Origin: Hymenopus coronatus
Lineage: Eukaryota; Arthropoda; Insecta; Mantodea; Hymenopodidae
Reading direction: 5' to 3'
Length of the DNA stretch: 64,000 bases
Assembly (NCBI GenBank): GCA_030762935.1
Contig: CM060899.1
Span: 15,483,001-15,547,000, forward strand
A program made the translations under genes and the position numbers. Below, one piece after another: positions 19,431 through 29,474 of this stretch. Positions within the stretch are counted from its first letter, which is position 1. Each line of letters begins with the position of its first letter. The notes under the pieces are model-generated. The model did no database searches. It was not told the DNA's origin and was given only the letters and a program-made list of their open reading frames with translations.

Positions 19431-21540
19431 AGTTCTTATTTAGCTTGTTTCCCAATCCCAAAATAAAGTCCTGGGCTTGTCTGGGGTAGCTTTTTTTACC
19501 CAAATATTAATATGCATCTTTGCATTAAGGTGACCACATGGCCAGGAGCCCATACAAGGGTAATCTGTCACCAGGCAAAAAGACTATCCAACAACCCTTT
19601 TTATTCCCAAGCCAATTTAGATGTAATTTTAACTACTGCAAGGGCTTTCAAAGCCAGCTGACTATTTGAGCAGATATGATAGTCTACATGTTTAAAATAT
19701 ACATAACACAGACTAGGATGGAATATATCTCATCCTGGAACAGAGTAGCAAACCTTCAAGGGAATGGCAAGAGTGGTCTAATGCCTGTTTTGGCCCCATA
19801 ATACAAACTGGCAGTTTAGTATATCCAGCTCCCTGCTTTCAGGGCAAAACTGCTGCTTGGGTCTGAAAAGAGGGTTACATTTTGAAAAGTTGCAAAATGA
19901 ATTATTTGAATTATAAGGGAAGAAACTCATTCAAATAAGGGCATTTATGAGGACAGCGTTGTTTTCTCATATTTTATAGTCATTACCTATGTTGTAAGAT
20001 CAAACAGCTAATACATGTATGAAATGCAATCAGGACTTCATTGGGATTTGCAGTATGTAATTTCAAGTCTTAAGGGTAAATTGAACATCCCACTTCAGTT
20101 TTTCTCTTATATTTCAAATGTTTTGCCTTAAACCCTTCAATGTTCAACTGTACGGAATGTTTGGTGTGAATGCTAAGTAGGATATGGTCTGCACCAAGCT
20201 TAAAGCCACATCATTAGAACAAAGTGAACTCAGATTAATCAACATTATGTTGGAATAAAAGGAATTACATGATTTTTCTTTAAAATTTTGTACCACATAT
20301 ACATAATCCATATTAATAAGTGGACAATTGAGCTTCACTGAACTTTTTGAGGATATTTAAAATTATATTGTTTGATAATTCAGACTGTACTTCTTATTTC
20401 TGATTTACTTGTTTATGGTTAATGGTATTAAGTAGCAGATGGTTTACAGCATGTGCTCCATCTGCTGTATAAATAAATATTTATAAACTCATTTAGCAAA
20501 CATCTCCATAATTTATATACAGAGATCAGGTTATGTTTCCTCTGGGGCAGTATACATGTTTGTCTCACTGCTGTAAACAGTGTAATTACAGAAATTGAAG
20601 TGATTTATGATATCACATGGGCATATTTCCTATACTTCATTCATATTTAAATGGCAGAGCTATCAGTTTTGAGATATGTATTGAACATGCAAATCCTTTG
20701 TTGTATTACTACCAGAATTTCAATGGAATAGTAATCTGTTTATACAACATTATGTAGAAATGAATAATGCTGAGAGTAGGGTCTACTCATTTAATAATGC
20801 ACATGATGGGATCAATTAAACCAGACTGTTTCTTTATAGCATAAGTTTATATGTATGGATTGGGAAACTTTTCCTAAATCAAAGAGAATTCATGTATATG
20901 TATTCTAAAGTTATATGTCAGTGATTATTTCTTAACATTTTGTGTGATTTAAAGCTGATAATTTCATTTAGATTCTGTAATTTAGAGAATAGATTGCAAA
21001 CAATGGATAGGTATTTAATTTATAATATTTGCATATAAATAAAATATATGTTTTCATGTACTGATTTATCAAAGATAGCTCGTAAATGTTGCATATATTA
21101 TTATATGTCATTGAAGCCCACAATACAAGTATCTAGAGCAGAACCATTTAGGAGTATGATTTAAAATGTATTTTACTGAATACAACTTTTCCTTTCCGCT
21201 ATATAGCCATCTTGTGCAATAAATACACAGGGTGTTGATTTAGCATGCATACAATCATTACACCTATATACAGAGGTAGAATTTTTGTAGGAGGACTCGC
21301 ATATATTCCATCCTTACCACATAACACATCTAAATGTGATAAAATTGTCGATAATGATTACTAATGTTGTATAGAAATATTTTTCATTTTATAAGGAGTT
21401 TCAGTGCGGCCATTATATTCTAAAAACAAGAATGGATACTAGACAGAGCCATAGGTGTTGGACTACATAAGAGTTAAGAGGTGTCCATAGATGTCTTACA
21501 ATGCAGTATCTAAAAAGGGGATAAACGTTGGATATGCAGG
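19431..21540. other. AT-rich low-repeat interval
   Basis: About 2.1 kb with no convincing coding frame and no match to the other repeats in the window. Base composition is clearly more AT-rich than 1-19.4 kb. Because a candidate terminal exon on the minus strand ends at 21541, this stretch may be its 3' UTR; one AATAAA-type signal in minus sense (TTTATT on plus) is seen near 19,600. That assignment is inference. Confidence 0.4.
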
Positions 21541-21701
21541 CTAACACATGATGCTACAGCCATAGTTAGATAACAACATTCCACCGACATTGCAGAAGGT
21601 GTTCTGCAGATTCGGTATTGGGCTGGTCAGAAAAACTCCATTAGCCACACGGATGCCCTGATTATGGTCAGTGTCCAACCTTCTTAGCTCAGATAGAGGT
21701 G
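21541..21701 (-). CDS. Candidate host-gene terminal exon (unknown protein)
   Basis: On the minus strand a pyrimidine-rich acceptor (TTTTCTCTTCAG) ends at 21702. It is followed by a 161-base open stretch encoding PLSELRRLDTDHNQGIRVA, then NGVFLTSPIPNLQNTF, then CNVGGMLLSNYGCSIMC and a TAG at 21541-21543. Codon usage looks like a normal coding exon and there is no frameshift or repeat similarity. It would enter in phase 2 from an upstream exon, which should lie beyond 21,702 on the plus coordinate; the 21,702-21,864 flank looks intronic. I do not recognise the protein. It could also be a chance frame, as it is only 53 codons. Confidence 0.4.
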
Positions 21702-21864
21702 CTGAAGAGAAAACAATGCATCTTTAGTCTAACTTAGATTGGATCAGTACATGACAAAGATGCAGCCACACTGCCCGATCCACTCCCCAAAATTTGCCGC
21801 TTAGTACCTATAAAATATTAAAAGAACAGTCATATCTCACTTTTACCTGTACTATATGTGGTAA

Positions 21865-22150
21865 TCAGCAAAGTTTTTGATCGAATACAAACCCAAGGAA
21901 TTTTGCCTCATTTGCCTCATCTGTGTTCAGAAGTAAATCTGGCCCAAGTCGAAGAAAAGGCACTAATTGCCACTTACAGTGCCAGAAGTTAATATGGAGT
22001 GATTTCTCAGTTGAGAAGCAAAAGCCAGTGTCCGAGCTCCAAGCAGAAAATTTATCCAAACACTGCTGGAGATCGCATTCCAAAAGCGACAAACGCTGAG
22101 AAGTACAGAAGACAGCAAAATTGTCAATCAATAAGCCAGAAGTCCTCCCA
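21865..22150 (-). mobile_element. I-clade LINE fragment (RT palm)
   Basis: The minus-strand frame reads IDNFAVFCTSQRLSLLECDL, then CLDKFSAWSSDTGFCFSTEK and KFLGFVFDQKLC. It aligns without gaps to the RT of I-A (VDDFAIYCSSRRTCLLERRL; KFLGLVFDRKLSW, 42938-43840). The second catalytic Asp of xxDD has become Asn here (IDNF). It is cut off at its 5' side by the 480-bp repeat that starts at about 22159. Confidence 0.8.
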
Positions 22151-22158
22151 GGGGCCTA

Positions 22159-22690
22159 CTACAGTAGGTACAGGTTTGGTGCACCCGAGATTCCAAGCCA
22201 ACCCTGACTCTCATGTGGGCAACCTTTAATCGGTGAGGAAGTCTGTCCGTCCAAATGCCCATATGTGTAGCTGTGAGTGAAGACCCTTGTTGGTGATAAG
22301 AGATATTCTGGGTGCTTCAGGGTTGCATATCTGAGCCTGGGCTTGTGATTTTCAGTAACTGGGAAGAGTGCCCAACCTAACACACCACTTTGGTTTCTGC
22401 TTTGCCTAAACGAGAGGCTAGGGACTAACCCACCCTTAGCCAATCTATGGTACTGACAATTTATATATACCCCCCCCCCGCTTGTTAGTTTGACAGTCAG
22501 GGCTAGCAATTATATCCAACTCCATGGTGAGTGGGATGGCACACCTGCTACAACCCCTGTGTAGATCTGTCACCAAATTGGGATCCGTGGAGGGTGGGGA
22601 GCACTGAGAAATGAATTGATATTTTTTTATTCAGGGTAAGAAACGAAAACAATACTGCTGTTAATGGAAAAGAAGTAGTCAAGTCCAGTG
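22159..22690 (+). repeat. Unclassified ~480-bp interspersed repeat, copy 1
   Basis: The copy begins near GGTTTGGTGCACCCGAGATT and passes through CTTTGGTTTCTGCTTTGCCT. It ends near GGAGGGTGGGGAGCACTGAG and GGAAAAGAAGTAGTC. The same series of blocks occurs in copies at 25340, 35126 (reverse) and 61026. No protein, tRNA promoter boxes or terminal inverted repeats were recognised. A C-run is present near 22,470. It sits directly upstream of the gag start of a plus-strand I copy, so it could also be a 5' UTR of one I subfamily. Confidence 0.6.
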
Positions 22691-22739
22691 GTCCTCACTA
22701 TTAAAATAATTAGAAAGGAGGAAGGGAAGAAATTTATGT

Positions 22740-24070
22740 CGATTAGCCCTTTTGCTAACCTATGTGAATTGCTGGTCACATTAAATTATACATTAGAGCA
22801 TGCCATGGCACACTCCTGGTTGAGGAACTTTCAGCCTCCCAGGCAGAAAAATTACTGAAAGCCAATTTTTTAGGTAGCTATCCCATCAAAATTGAGAAGC
22901 ATAAGACCTTGAACTCCTTGTATGGTGTCATCACTTACTCCTTGGTCAGTTTGTACAATGAAAAGCTTCAAGAGGATCTAGCAGAACAAGGTATAACATT
23001 TTTTATAGGGTTCAGCAGAAAGTGAATGGTGAGTTCATGCCTACCCATACCCTGTTCCTTAACCTTGATCGGGTAGATCTTCCCCAAAGGATTAAGGTAG
23101 GGTATGAAGTCTTCTAGATTAGGTCCTATATTCCCAACCCACTCAGATGTTACAAATGCCAGTGGTTTGGGCATACTAGTGATTTTTGTACTGGACATTC
23201 TACATGTCCTATCTGTTGAACCACATCGCACAATGGAACTTGTACTAGCGTTCCATTTTGTGTAAATTGCAGTGGGTAACATACATCTAGTTCCCACAGT
23301 TGTCCCCATTTCACAAAGGCGGGAGAAGTCCAGGAGATAGGGGAAGAAGGTGCCCTTCTTTAAAACCCATAGATTCCTGTGCCTCTGATAACCCTCTGTC
23401 CCATTCTCTTGTATCTATAGCTCACATTGCAGCTAAATCTGTACCTAGCCAGGAAATTCTAACTCAAACTTGTGATATAAAGGAGTCCACAATTGCAGAG
23501 AAGATTATTGTTGCCAGTCCACTAACAAAGACCTCAATTTCTACCCTGGATTGACTTCAAAATCTACCATCATAAAGAGCACTCTGGCAGCAGTGTCACC
23601 CAAACTGTCAACCTCGGGCAATAATACCACTACACTTTCTGGACATTCTGCAACACTGAAGACTTTTAAGACCAGATAAGTGCTAACCAACTTCCTAAAG
23701 TATAATGCAAAGTCCTTTCTCAAGATATCTACAGGAAGGAGAAGTCCACGCCACTCTCCATGCAGATCCTCTTTTGAGGAATCTTCTGGGAGGAGTACCG
23801 ATTGGCAATGACCATTTTTGCCCATCAGCACCTTACCGGTTCAAGTTTGTAAAACCAAAATTCTCTGTAGAAATGGGCCCTCCCACATGGAGGAGATGGA
23901 TTAGCAGGATTCAGCTCCCACTCTTACATGGCCAGTGCATAAGGGGCAGGAATGTTTTACTGAAAAAAAGTGTTAGTTTAATGGCGAAAAACAATCAACT
24001 AAACTCCCTACACAGCAGAATAAGCAGAAACACTTTTCCATTTAAATCTGATCCCATACAATTGTCCATG
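22740..24070 (+). pseudogene. I-type gag ORF1, degenerate
   Basis: Readable pieces include GTLLVEELSASQAEKLLKAN and NPLRCYKCQWFGHTSDFC (a CX2CX4HX4C knuckle with IPNPLRC context). The second and third Cys clusters follow (CPICxTTSHNGTC, CVNCSG). The rest tracks I-A ORF1 (46050-46513) and the ORF1 at 39521-40324. A C-terminal Ser/Pro-rich segment near 23,780-23,950 ends the ORF. Several stops interrupt it. Confidence 0.65.
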
Positions 24071-24089
24071 GCTATCTTATAGTAGAACA

Positions 24090-25335
24090 TATATGGAATT
24101 AGATCATTGAATTGTTGCTCCACCAGTATCAGCCTTTGGTCGTATGCTTGCAAGACACCAAGCTCCGTCCCCAAGTCAACCTCACATTAAATTAGTACTC
24201 TTCTGTCTGGTGTGATTTATCACCTGTGTATGGTGTTCCTGCACATGGGTGCACTGTGATTCTTATCAGAGATGATCTCTTCACTGAACTGTATCCTGAC
24301 AATCTGACAATCTAACAAATATCCATTGCAGTACAGATTATGCTATCCATTACCTTCACCATTTGCAGTATTTATGCACCTCCTTCTGATGACCTCTGGC
24401 GCACTGGTTTAGAATGCCTCATTTCCCAACTACCAACACCTCTTCTGTTGGTAGGGGAAACGAATGCCGACCACCCAATTTGGGACTCCCCTCAGGCTTG
24501 TGCGAGAGGTCAAGTGATCATTGATTTCTTCAATAATATTAATCTATCTTTTCTGAACATCAGAGAGCCTACATTTTTTTTGTGATGCCTTCACTAGTTT
24601 TTCTTTCCTGGATATAGCAGTTTGTTGTCATGAGTTTGCAGTTTTCTTACAATGGAATATCATCTCTGACTTATATTCTAGTGACCACTTCTCTATTCAT
24701 ATTTGTCTCTTAGCACACAATGTATGTTCCACAGATTACCTAGATGGTGCTTAGAATGAGCCAACTGGAAGTTTTATTCCAGCCCGGCTTTTTTCTGCTA
24801 CAACGAGCAGGATTCGAACACCCCACCGAGAGAATTGTTTCCACATCAGAGCTTTCACGATCAATTGGACATCGCCGTCTAATTTTTGTCCCTTGGTGGA
24901 CAGATGAATGCCGGAATGTCACAGTGCTTGCAGTCATGCCCTCTGGATAATTTTTAACAGTGTAATAAGTTGCTTACCCAATGAAGACAAATCATTAAGG
25001 ATAGCAAGCAGACATCATGGAGCAAGTCCCTAGAATCTTTTACTCGATATACCCCTTCCTCTGCTCTATGAGATAAGTTAAGGCATGTGGCCAGAAAAGC
25101 TAATCTGAAGACACCTGCAGGTCTAGTGGTTGATACATTTGACATGGCTAACACCCTTGGCAATGCTATCGCTCAAGTGTCTAGCTCAGAGGGCTACTTC
25201 TTTGAGTTTCTATCAGTTAAGGCTCAGGTGGAATTTCAAGGGTTCGCCTTTTGCTCTGAAAACCTTGAACACTACAATCACCTTTTCACCATGGTTGAGC
25301 CAAACCATACACTTTCATCTTTGCAAAACCCCCAG
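24090..25335 (+). pseudogene. I-type ORF2 endonuclease and RT start, degenerate
   Basis: VCLQDTKLRPQVNLT (QETKL equivalent with Glu changed to Asp), GVPAHGCTVIL and SIYAPPSDDLWRTGLECLIS, then LLLVGETNADHPIWDS (GDFNAHHPLW equivalent), mark the endonuclease. VPWWTDECRN marks the linker found in I-clade ORF2. GLVVDTFDMANTLGNAIAQ marks the start of the RT region. The catalytic Asp in the GDFNAHH block is lost. Multiple frameshifts are present. Confidence 0.7.
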
Positions 25336-25339
25336 GAGC

Positions 25340-25840
25340 CTATTAGTAAGTATGGTGTTAGCACACCCAGGGTCTCGAGCCAATCCTGACGCCCTTGTGT
25401 TCGCAAACTCTGTGTGTGAGGGAGTCATTCAGCTCAAATCCCTACTGACTTGTAGGCCATACATGAAGATCCATGTCGATGGAAAGGGATATCCTGGTTG
25501 CTTGAGGGTTGCGCATCTGAGCCTGGACTTCTGACCTTCAGTAACTGGGAGTGTGTGCAGCCAAACTCATCACTTTGGTTTCTGCTTCGCCTAAACGCAG
25601 GCTAGGAACTAACCCACCATTAGTCAATCGACCAGGACTAGGTATTATACAGAACTCAAGGGTGAGTGGGACGGCGAGCGTGCTCTATCTATTGTGTAGC
25701 CCTGTCGCCCCAGAGGATAACCCCTCATTGGGCTCCATGGTGGGTGGGGAGCACTGGGGGATGAATTTGAATCCTTATTTATGATCATAAACAATTAAAC
25801 TCCAACTGTAGAAGGAAAAGAAGTAGTTAAATATCATGAG
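25340..25840 (+). repeat. Unclassified ~480-bp interspersed repeat, copy 2
   Basis: Blocks in order are GTGTTAGCACACCCAGGGTC, GGATATCCTGGTTGCTTGAG, ACTTTGGTTTCTGCTTCGCC, CTCCATGGTGGGTGGGGAGC and GGAAAAGAAGTAGTTAAA. It truncates the I copy at its left in the RT region. Its right edge meets an unrelated LINE fragment, not the continuation of that I copy. Confidence 0.65.
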
Positions 25841-26371
25841 GCTAATCAAGATCAAAATGTATCCTTACTGTTTGACAGTTCTTCATGAATCTGTTCATGA
25901 TTTATGTCAAAAGCCTTACAGGGTGGCCATCTACTGACTGATATCATCAAAGTAAATACAATGTGAGTTATCTTTCTGAATATGTTGATAATAGCTTATT
26001 ATGGAGTAGTCTATTCATATATAGTGTATGGTATTGAGGTATGGGGATTTGTGTAGACTCCCACCTGAAAAGAATATTCATATTGCAAAGGAGATGTATA
26101 AGTTGGCAAGGAAGCAAAGTTTTAAGGAAATGTTTAAAGAAAATAAATTGTTCACTGCCCAGTCATATGTATATAGAGTATTTGTGCTTGCTTACTCAAG
26201 ATTCAACTCATATATAAGTGATGAGGAAATTTACCAGCAGGATACCAGACAGAAACAAGAAATCCATATAATTAGCTATAAAAAAAAAAGAAAAAAAAAA
26301 AGGCATTTGTTGCTGGGGCCTATTATTACAACAAACTATCGAAACACCTAAAAATGTGTAAAAGAATTGTA

Positions 26372-27308
26372 CAGTTCATTCCCTGAGAGACCGAACCGCC
26401 CCGCATCTGCACTGTAAAGGATGAGGGCTGGTGCGCTCTCCATCAGAATTACACCTAAAGGTCCTGCAGGTACAGAACTTTAACTACAGTACTAATTTAC
26501 ATTAGGCTTACGTGAAATGACAATAGATGTTGAAATTGACGACCTTCAACGCGAATACAGTCCCTATATCTCCGAAAACAGTTCTGCTTCACTGGAAGTT
26601 CATCTTTGCTGTTTGCCGGTATTTCTCTCGTGATGTTGTCATTTAATTCTTGTAGTGTGTGCGGGTTGGATGCGTACACTTCATTAACGTTCCCCATAAA
26701 TAAAATCACATGGATATAGGTCAGGGGAGTGGGATGGCCACAATCCTCGACTAATTATTCTATCACCATACTCACTTCGCAATTCATGCATTGAATTCGC
26801 TGCAGTGTGCGCTGTAGCTGAGTCCTGCTGAAACCACCCACACAATCGTTCATCTATTGTTAGTTGCGGAAAAAAAAATATTCAAAATGGAATTTACATA
26901 AACGTGTAAATCAAATGTGTAAATGTCGAAATAATGGGGCCAATAATTCTATGAGCACTTACTGCACAACAAACCCCAACTTTTGCAGCGTGGTGAGGAA
27001 TTTCATGAATAATTTGGGGATTTTCCGTAGCCCAGTATTTATTGTTTTGGGTAGCAACGTGACCTTCAAGATAAAAACCGCGCTTCATCAGTTGAAGAAC
27101 AGGTATAGGGCATGTATTCGCGTTGAAGGTCATCAATTTCAACATCTATTGCGATTTCAGGTAAGCCTATTGTAAATTAATACAATAGAGTTCCGTACAT
27201 GGTACCTGCCGGGCCGGTCCTTTAGGCGTAATACTGGCGGAGAGCGCGCCGGCCCTCAACAGTTACGGTGCAGCCGCGGGGTGGTTCGGTGGCTCAGGGA
27301 ACGCACTG
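26372..27308 (-). mobile_element. Fold-back derivative of a Tc1/mariner-type DNA transposon
   Basis: The 937-bp element starts CAGTTCATTCCCTGAG and ends, read on the minus strand, CAGTGCGTTCCCTGAG. TA flanks both ends (26370-26371 and 27309-27310), the target duplication of the Tc1/mariner superfamily. The inverted arms are about 210-220 bases long and each carries the last codons of a transposase (CIRVEGRQFQHLL on the left arm, CIRVEGHQFQHLL on the right arm in plus sense). The centre holds the transposase catalytic region on the minus strand. The 5' half of the parent element has thus been replaced by an inverted copy of its 3' end. Confidence 0.75.
26497..27090 (-). pseudogene. Tc1/mariner-type DDE transposase, C-terminal part
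   Basis: From the right arm inward the minus strand reads EGHVATQNNKYWATENPQII, then CCAVSAHRIIGPI. After a frame break it reads CGWFQQDSATAHTAANSM, SRGLWPSHSPDLYPCDF and a short shift into NEVYASNPHTLQELND. QQD and the CDF after SPD supply the second and third catalytic acids. The first (expected in a SDEAHF-type block) is missing because the arm replaces it. The pattern is that of an arthropod transposase group with a GYVN/NTRYW-type core. At least two frameshifts are present; it is inactive. Confidence 0.7.
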
Positions 27309-27544
27309 TATTTAAAAATAAATTAAGAAGATATTTAATTAATAATTTTTATGACATAAATGAATTATAAACTTCATGACTAACAAGATATGTATAAATT
27401 GTGAATAATGTGTTTTAATAACTTTGTAAATAAGTTTAATCTTTGTAAATTGACATGTTCTATGCCTGTATAGTCTGATATATAGACTAAATAAACTAAT
27501 ATTACTATTTGCTTTATTTAACAGTTTTGGTAACTAGTTATAAA

Positions 27545-29114
27545 CATGGTTACACTAAAGGATGCTTACAAATGTCAGCGCTTTGGGCACACAAGTGCAT
27601 TCTATATTGGTCAGTCTAAATGTGTCATCTGTGGAGACGTCACGCACGATGGAGCGTGTACTTCCACTCCAACGTGCGTTAACTGCGGCAAAACATGCAT
27701 CTAGTTCCCGCGACTGTACCCGATATGCAGAAGAGAGAGCTACCCAGGAGATACGGGTGAAAGAGGTGTCCTTCTCGGAAGCTCCTGCGCACCCGCCAAT
27801 CCTCTGTCCCGCGCTCTGGTACCTACAGATCAATTGTAGCTTAACCTGTACCGAGGCGGGAAATCGCAATTCGGACCAGCGTTATTAACGGAGCCTCAAT
27901 TTCTGAAAGGGTTTTGATCGCCATAACCACACTCAAAATCCTACACTTCTAGGTCTGCGCCGGCATCATTAGCTACCAAGCCCGCTAATTTAAAGAGTAG
28001 TGCAGAGAAACTGTCACCCAAGCCTTCGATCTCGAGCTACAAGACCGGCTTACCTGCCGCCTGTTCTACACCAGCAAAAGTATTTAATACCAATTACATC
28101 AGGACTGACTTCTTAAAGACCATGTAAAGTCACCTCCCAAACCATCTAAGGCAAGGAAAAGTCAACGCCCATCTCCAAATATATCCTCTTCGGGAGAATC
28201 TTCTGGTGGGAATAGAGATTGGCGAAGAACATCTTGTCGATCAGCACCTCTAATCGGTTCGAGGTTCTCGAATCCAAATTTTCTATTGGAAAGGGGTCCT
28301 CTCCCGTGAAGGAGATGGAACAGGAGGATTCTGCCCCCACTGCTACACGGACAGTGCGGAAACGGCAGCATTGTGCTCCTGAAAACAGTACAAACCCAAT
28401 CCCTAAAAAGAAAAAAAAAAAAAAAAAAAAAAAATGAGCCAACCAGCACAGCCCAATTGCAGGAACGTCTTTCGATTTAAACCTTGTTCCTTAATATAGA
28501 CAATGGTTATCCTACAGTGGAATATAAGCGGATGGTCAGAGCTAGAACTGTTGCTCAGCCAGTAACAAACAACTTCTTACAAGAGACCAAGGCTCCGTCC
28601 ACACGACGTCACATTCAGGTTCTACTCTGCTGTACATGTGATTTATCACCAGAGGAGGGTGCTTCTTCTTATGGAGACACTATGATGCTCGTCAGAGATT
28701 ATCTTTATGCTGAATCCGTGCCCTTACAGTCTGACATCCAGTCCGTTGCTGTCAGCAGCTGGCATCTATCAAACTCACAATTTGTAGTATCTATCTGCCT
28801 CCATCTGCTGACCTCTCGCGAATTGATTGAGACGACCTAGTTTCCCAGATACTGGCACCATTCTGTTTTTGAGGTACGTAAATGCCCACCACCCACTTTG
28901 GGGCTCCCCTCGGGCTTGTGCGAGAGATCATCTAATTGCTGATTTCTTGGACATAATCTCTCTCCCCTGAATACCGGAGAGCGAACATTTCTTTCTGACG
29001 CCTTTAATAGTTTTTCATACCTCGACATAGCTGTTTGTTCTCCGCAGTTAGCAATTTCCTTACAATGGACCTCATCTGCGATCTATATTCTTATGACAAC
29101 TTTCCAGTTCTTCT
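27545..29114 (+). mobile_element. I-clade LINE copy, 5' part (gag-endonuclease), interrupted by LINE G
   Basis: The plus strand shows gag zinc knuckles at 27,560-27,720 (YKCQRFGHTSAF, CVICGDVTHDGAC, CVNCGKTC) and the gag C-terminal basic/Ser region to about 28,440. Then follow endonuclease blocks at 28,500-29,110, heavily frameshifted. The copy is cut at 29114 by LINE G and resumes at 34345. An A-rich stretch (28,406-28,434) near the ORF1 end looks like a local poly(A) expansion. The 5' end of the element is not present. Confidence 0.75.
29103..29114 (+). repeat. Left target-site duplication of LINE G
   Basis: TCCAGTTCTTCT, repeated exactly at 34345-34356. In other copies of the host I element (24,690-24,730) the two flanks are contiguous, so this is a real duplication. 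Confidence 0.85.
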
Positions 29115-29474
29115 ACTCACTCACTCACTCACTCACTGAAGTTACTGGCTGGCTGAGGTTCAGCCAGAGTGCTTTTGCTGCGTACCCACCCTCAACAGGG
29201 TTTAACCGCAGGGTTTTTATTTCGGGATGGGGTGTTTAGGATGGCTGTTTCATTTTGGGATGGGTGTGGGTTTAAAGGAGGTAGCATTTTGCTCCCCAAC
29301 GAATGTCAATTGTGTGCAGCGACCCTTCTGCACTTCTGGTGTATGGAGTTTCAAAATTATGCGTTTAATAACATATGAGAATAATTTTGCAGGTCTTAAT
29401 TTAGAAGCTAGTCACCTCTTGGTGAGGTTGTAATGGAGCTCAGCTTTTGTGCGGCTGTTGGAGTTGCTCCAGTG

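Larger units (their letters stand above)
22690..25335 (+). mobile_element. I-clade LINE copy, degenerate, truncated in RT
   Basis: Plus-strand I-type element with gag start (~22740), gag zinc knuckles (~23130-23280), endonuclease (~24090-24585), EN-RT linker (~24740-24950) and the beginning of RT (25087-25335), where the second 480-bp repeat cuts it off. Stops and frameshifts are frequent, more than in I-A or I-B, so this is an older copy. Confidence 0.75.
25860..27520 (+). mobile_element. Non-LTR LINE 3' fragment, interrupted by fold-back transposon
   Basis: Plus-strand coding remnants read AYYGVVYSYIVYGIEVWG (with stops), KENKLFTAQSYVY and YNKLSKHLKMCKRI. After the inserted transposon (26372-27308) they continue as FKNKLRRYLINNFYDINEL and a stop near 27,370. 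A non-coding tail with GACATGTTCTATGCCTGTA and GACTAAATAAACTAATATTA follows, typical of the 3' UTR of insect LINEs whose RT ends this way. The reading frame on the two sides of the insertion is continuous when the transposon and one TA are left out, which proves the nesting order. Confidence 0.65.

Noticed and set aside
20144..20338. Minus-strand 64-codon frame in the AT-rich interval
   Set aside because: AT-rich chance frame with no domain and no splice context.
22159..25840. LTR retrotransposon reading: two direct ~480-bp repeats flanking a coding region
   Set aside because: The enclosed sequence is an I-type LINE, the repeats lack TG..CA ends and primer sites, and the same repeat occurs elsewhere in the opposite orientation and alone.
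28219..28437. Plus-strand frame ending in a poly-lysine run
   Set aside because: The lysine run is an A-tract within a decayed I copy. Only the first part is gag C-terminus; there is no separate gene.
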